DNA of 9,822 nt, from assembly GCA_017621955.1 (NCBI GenBank), contig JAGASB010000115.1, forward strand, positions 1 through 9,822, in the 5' to 3' direction. Position numbers and translations under genes: made by a program. Below the pieces are notes generated by a model. The model saw nothing but the letters and a program-made list of their open reading frames with translations. It was not told the DNA's origin and did no database searches. Positions 6,705 through 9,822 of the stretch are shown here, one piece after another (the first letter of the stretch is position 1; every line of letters begins with the position of its first letter). The DNA comes from Clostridia bacterium (GTDB lineage: Bacteria > Bacillota_A > Clostridia > Christensenellales > Borkfalkiaceae).

Positions 6705-8330
6705 ATGACAGCTAAGAAGAACAACGCACTGCCGACTGATGTCGGCGAAACCAAGACTGATATTGTCTTGGAGAACAATGATTCTCAGGTCCCTGAGGAA
6801 GAAACTTCCGATGTTGGAGTCTGTGAAACTGAAACGGTTAAGGAAACCCCTTCGCCCGGATACGAAGAATTCGGCGAACCACCCAAAACTGATTTAGAAG
6901 CACAGAATGAAGACGTTGAGGCGTCTGGGAATCAGGAAGAAAACGCCCCAATTCCTAAAACTGAATTTGGGGATACAGGAGAAGCAACGACCCAGGTAAC
7001 AGAAGGAGTGGAAATTATCGGTGAGAGTGAAACCGATACAGGACCGCACCAGGAAGACGTTCACCCGGGGAGGGAATTCTCTGAAAACAATCAAGTTCTC
7101 GAAACCGATAGGGAAATTGATGAAGGGATATCAACCGGCGAAATCGACTCGAAAGAAACCACAAAAACTGATTCGGAAATGACAGAAAAAACCTTGAATG
7201 CCATGGAGAATTCTGGCGAAGAGGAGGAAACTGTGAAACCGAAAAAGAAAAGTGGTTCTTTAGAAGTTGCTAAGGCCAAAGAAGAAGCGGTAGAAGATAT
7301 TAATCCTGAAAAGAAAAAGAAGAAAAGGGTAAAAAAATCGGAAACGCAGGAAACCGAAACCGTAGTAACTGAAAAAACGCAAGAGGACGTCAGTGTTGCT
7401 AAGAAAGTGGCAAAAAAGCAAACACTCGTAAAACCGATGCGTGATGTTGTAACCATTGATAACGAGAGAAGAGTGGAAACAGAAGAAGATAAAGCTCAAA
7501 ACGATTTGTTAGACCTTTTGGAATCTCTCAAGGGTGGAAGATTTCTCACGGGAGTAATTCAAGGCGTAGAAAGCACGGAGAACGGTAACGAATCTTTTGC
7601 AGTCATTTATCATGGAGTCTTTAAGGTAATAATTCCTGCTTTGGAATTGGTTGAAGAACCTAATGATTATAGAGGGCTTAATCCTAAAGAAGTTCAGAAA
7701 TACTTGCTTTCAAAAAGGTTGGGAACTGAAATCGATTATATGGTTAAAGGAATCGATAAAGAGTCCGGAGTGGCTGTAGCTAGTCGCAAAGATGCAATGA
7801 GAGTAAAACGAAAGTTATATTATTTCGGTAAAGATAGGGATGGAAACAATTTATTGTATCCGGACGTTTGTGCCGAAGCGCGCGTAGTATCGGTTATACG
7901 AGCGGGAATTTTCGTTGAGGTGTTTGGGGTGGAAACTTATATCCCGCTTAAACAGCTTAGTTATCAAAGATTAATGGATGCGAAACTAGATTATCAAACA
8001 GGTCAAAGAATTATCGTAAAAATTCTTGAAATTGATAAGACGGACCCGCAGAATATTAAGATTAAAGCTTCTGTTAAAAAAGCGAGAGAAAACCCCTATG
8101 AAAAAGTGGCTCGGAAATATAGCGTAGATAATTGTTATGTTGGTACTGTAAGCTTGGTAAACGAAAGTGGGGTTTTTGTAGACCTTGGTGAAGGTATTGA
8201 TTGTCTTTGTTATTATCCGAAACGTGGGCGACCGCCAAGAGGTGCACGTGTGTCTGTGCGCATATTGGAGATAAATCCCACAACCAACCGTCTTTGGGGC
8301 GTAATTGTGCATATAGCAATGCCCCGATAA
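6705..8330 (+). CDS. S1/OB-fold RNA-binding-type protein with long acidic N-terminal tail
   Basis: A 541-residue protein with AAGGAGGT at 6691-6698, 6 bases before the ATG. Residues 1-200 are low-complexity, Glu/Thr/Asp-rich and probably disordered, with recurring E-T or K-T-[DE] pairs. Residues 201-245 include a strongly basic patch (PEKKKKKRVKKSE). Residues 276-362 form a first OB-like segment (G-R-F-L-T-G-V-I-Q-G, ending V-A-V-A-S-R-K-D-A). Residues 385-460 are a clear S1 domain (A-R-V-V-S-V-I-R-A-G-I-F-V-E-V-F-G-V-E and G-Q-R-I-I-V-K-I-L-E-I-D). Residues 474-540 are a second clear S1 domain (Y-V-G-T-V-S-L-V-N-E-S-G-V-F-V-D-L-G). S1 domains bind single-stranded RNA, as in ribosomal protein S1. 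This protein is not a standard rpsA product, given its acidic tail and its neighbours. It has no signal peptide and should be cytoplasmic. Its function here is unknown. Confidence 0.8.
   Translation: MTAKKNNALPTDVGETKTDIVLENNDSQVPEEETSDVGVCETETVKETPSPGYEEFGEPPKTDLEAQNEDVEASGNQEENAPIPKTEFGDTGEATTQVTEGVEIIGESETDTGPHQEDVHPGREFSENNQVLETDREIDEGISTGEIDSKETTKTDSEMTEKTLNAMENSGEEEETVKPKKKSGSLEVAKAKEEAVEDINPEKKKKKRVKKSETQETETVVTEKTQEDVSVAKKVAKKQTLVKPMRDVVTIDNERRVETEEDKAQNDLLDLLESLKGGRFLTGVIQGVESTENGNESFAVIYHGVFKVIIPALELVEEPNDYRGLNPKEVQKYLLSKRLGTEIDYMVKGIDKESGVAVASRKDAMRVKRKLYYFGKDRDGNNLLYPDVCAEARVVSVIRAGIFVEVFGVETYIPLKQLSYQRLMDAKLDYQTGQRIIVKILEIDKTDPQNIKIKASVKKARENPYEKVARKYSVDNCYVGTVSLVNESGVFVDLGEGIDCLCYYPKRGRPPRGARVSVRILEINPTTNRLWGVIVHIAMPR
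6747..7480 (+). repeat. Degenerate GAAAC-rich low-complexity coding segment
   Basis: The N-terminal half of the S1-like gene contains GAAAC fourteen times in about 730 bases (for example 6747, 6825, 6831, 7029, 7101, 7227, 7350 and 7356). These mostly encode Glu-Thr pairs in a disordered tail. Spacing is irregular, so this is a compositional repeat and not a tandem array. It is probably a product of slippage and selection for an acidic linker. Confidence 0.5.
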
Positions 8331-8340
8331 TGGTTTTTAG

Positions 8341-8367
8341 AGTATCAGATTTTAATAGTATCAGATT
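8341..8367 (+). repeat. 11-bp direct repeat between the S1-like gene and surface protein C
   Basis: AGTATCAGATT occurs at 8341-8351 and again at 8357-8367, 16 bases apart start to start, in the 65-base gap. It could be a protein binding site or a small slippage duplication. No terminator and no convincing promoter are seen in the gap. Confidence 0.6.
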
Positions 8368-8395
8368 AATTTAAGTAATAAGGAGTAAATATCAT

Positions 8396-9822
8396 ATGAA
8401 AACTAATATTAAATCAAGAAAATTTTACATGATTTTACTTTGTATGGTAATGGCGATTGCAGCGTTTTTCGGTATTGGATTGAATATTCAAACGGCTAAC
8501 GCTGCGACGTCTACGTCCGCAAAGTATAAAACTTACGGAACGTATTCTACTGGCGGGGGATACTCGGATGGTTGTCCGAGTAACTTCGGTATTTATATGC
8601 ATTCCTCGTCTCAGAATGGTTCCACAGGAACAATTTATAACGATAAGGTTTTGAACTGGACTTACGTATATATTAAAGTTGAAGTAAGTGCGGTTTCTAA
8701 TCATCAATCGTTTAAGCTTACAAGGAATGGCTCGAGCTATTCTAGCAAAACTTTGTCTGGTAGTTCCAGTCAAACCCTTTATTCAGGTGCGCTTCCTGAT
8801 GGCGAATACGAATTAACGTATGTTGCTGACTATAAGAAAAATATTTTTTATAGTAGAGTTACTTATACGTATAAATACAGATTCGTAATTGATAAGAGTG
8901 CGCCTACTTACACCTTGAAAGAAGGTACAACCAGTATTTCGAGCGGTAGTTACGTAAACGAACAAATTACATATTCAATTAGCGATTATAGTCCTTATAG
9001 AATTTACTATAAAAAGCCTGGATATAGTTCGTACTATTCGACTTCCGCAACGTCGTATTCGGTAGCCGCGACAGAGGCTAATAACGGTTGGTGGTATTTC
9101 TATGCTCAAGATAGTTACAGTAACTCTAATAGTACGGTAAGCGTTTATCTTGATACTGTTGCACCGGTTGGTAAAGTAACTAACTCGGTTGGTTCTACGA
9201 TTGCAAATGGTGGATATACAAACAAACCGATTAAGTATACGGCAACTGATACAGGTGGAGTATCTTACTATCAGGTTAAAAAGCCAGGCTCTACTTCTTG
9301 GACCAGTTATACAGCAGGTTCTGAACTTTCTAGTTCTTACGGTTGGTATACATTTAGGGCAGTGGATAAAGCGGGTAATATTTCTCAAGAATACCAAGTG
9401 TATTATGATGAAACGGCGCCTGTTGGTACTCTCTATGCTGGAACCACCATTAAATCAAGTGGCTCATATGTAAGCGCGGCATACATTAAATATGTGGCTG
9501 GTGATGGCTCATCGGGTATTTCTAATTGCTACGTAAGAATGCCTAACGCTACTTACTATACGAGCTATGCAAGTGGAACTCAACTTGCGACCGAAGGTAA
9601 ATATTATTTCTACACGATAGATAAATCGGGCAACCAATCGTCTATTGTAAATATTACTTTGGATAACACGAAACCTACTGGTACCTTGTATGGGGGCACG
9701 TCTTCCATAACCAGTGGAAGTTCAACAAATGCTGATTATATTAAGTTCGTTCCCTATGATAGATTTGGGGTAGCGGGTACTTATGTAAAATTACCGGGTG
9801 CAAGTTCGTATACGAGTTATAC
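8396..9822 (+). CDS. Surface protein C, third paralogue (runs off the window)
   Basis: An open frame of 475 codons continues past the window end with no stop. AAGGAG at 8380-8385 lies 10 bases before the ATG. Residues 1-36 form a signal peptide (basic MKTNIKSRK, hydrophobic core, cut after ANA). Residues 37-165 are a private Ser/Tyr-rich N-terminal domain unlike those of A and B. From residue 166 come Ig-like repeats of 85-87 residues, with D-x-x-x-P boundaries at 166, 253, 338 and 423, the last one incomplete. Their motifs match A and B closely (Y-Q-V-K-K-P-G-S-T-S-W, W-Y-T-F-R-A-V-D-K-A-G-N-I-S). One unit keeps the same N-C-Y-V Cys position as the T-C-Y-V and R-C-Y-V units of A and B. The Cys/His ladder and C-terminal hairpin are expected beyond the window but are not seen. 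It probably shares a transcript with the S1-like gene. Confidence 0.85.
   Translation, partial: MKTNIKSRKFYMILLCMVMAIAAFFGIGLNIQTANAATSTSAKYKTYGTYSTGGGYSDGCPSNFGIYMHSSSQNGSTGTIYNDKVLNWTYVYIKVEVSAVSNHQSFKLTRNGSSYSSKTLSGSSSQTLYSGALPDGEYELTYVADYKKNIFYSRVTYTYKYRFVIDKSAPTYTLKEGTTSISSGSYVNEQITYSISDYSPYRIYYKKPGYSSYYSTSATSYSVAATEANNGWWYFYAQDSYSNSNSTVSVYLDTVAPVGKVTNSVGSTIANGGYTNKPIKYTATDTGGVSYYQVKKPGSTSWTSYTAGSELSSSYGWYTFRAVDKAGNISQEYQVYYDETAPVGTLYAGTTIKSSGSYVSAAYIKYVAGDGSSGISNCYVRMPNATYYTSYASGTQLATEGKYYFYTIDKSGNQSSIVNITLDNTKPTGTLYGGTSSITSGSSTNADYIKFVPYDRFGVAGTYVKLPGASSYTSY
8650..9822 (+). repeat. Ig-like repeat block of surface protein C (continues past window)
   Basis: Ig-like units of 85-87 residues (about 258 bases) start near residues 166, 253, 338 and 423 (nt 8891, 9152, 9407 and 9662); the segment before the first boundary is the private N-terminal domain. 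The regular D-x-x-A-P and D-K-x-G-N landmarks define the period. The final unit is cut by the window end. Confidence 0.65.

Noticed and set aside
7091..7456. 121-codon minus-strand open frame rich in Ser, Phe and Val
   Set aside because: It is the complement of the Glu/Lys/Thr-rich tail of the S1-like protein, where GAA and AAA codons read as TTC and TTT; no start signal.
8975..9397. 140-codon open frame on the minus strand
   Set aside because: It lies wholly inside surface protein C, has Arg/Cys/Ile-rich shadow composition and no ribosome binding site; it mirrors the repetitive coding strand.

Overview
The window is AT-rich with strong AGGAGG-type ribosome binding sites, TAA stops and the standard genetic code. 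It has one consensus sigma-A-type promoter, and its large secreted proteins are of a kind common in gut Clostridia. I infer a Bacillota (Clostridia-like) host. The gene content (multi-domain surface proteins, a toxin-antitoxin cassette, an odd S1-domain protein) looks like an accessory or mobile region rather than core chromosome. No integrase, relaxase, transposase, tRNA, rRNA or CRISPR array was seen, so a conjugative-element origin is a hypothesis only.

Layout, all on the + strand: (1) the last 28 codons of an unrecognised gene (1-87); (2) surface protein A (65-2881), whose start overlaps the end of that gene; (3) a hairpin terminator, then surface protein B (2938-5469), a paralogue of A; (4) a toxin-antitoxin cassette read from a near-perfect promoter: Phd/YefM antitoxin, RelE/ParE toxin and a further RelB/DinJ antitoxin (5563-6540); (5) two successive terminator-like hairpins (6592-6673); (6) a 541-residue protein with a long acidic N-terminal tail and three S1/OB-fold-like segments (6705-8330); (7) a third surface protein C (8396 to beyond the window end), with no terminator between it and the S1-like gene.

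Proteins A and B share one architecture: signal peptide, a private N-terminal domain, a run of about 85-residue Ig-like repeats, a ladder of 38-residue Cys/His repeats (C-x9-C-x2-C-x13-H), and a C-terminal pair of transmembrane helices joined by a short basic loop. C shows the same first half before the window ends. The C-terminal helical pair has the topology and size of VirB2/TrbC-type conjugative pilins, so these could be membrane-held or pilus-associated adhesins. No LPxTG motif is present in A or B. The N-terminal domains differ while the rest is conserved, which suggests tandem duplication followed by diversification of the exposed tip.

The main points worth a second look are the Ig plus Cys/His plus pilin-like fusion, the hairpins that leave no room for a promoter before surface protein B and the S1-like gene, the toxin flanked by two different antitoxin types, and the acidic-tail S1 protein next to surface-protein genes.
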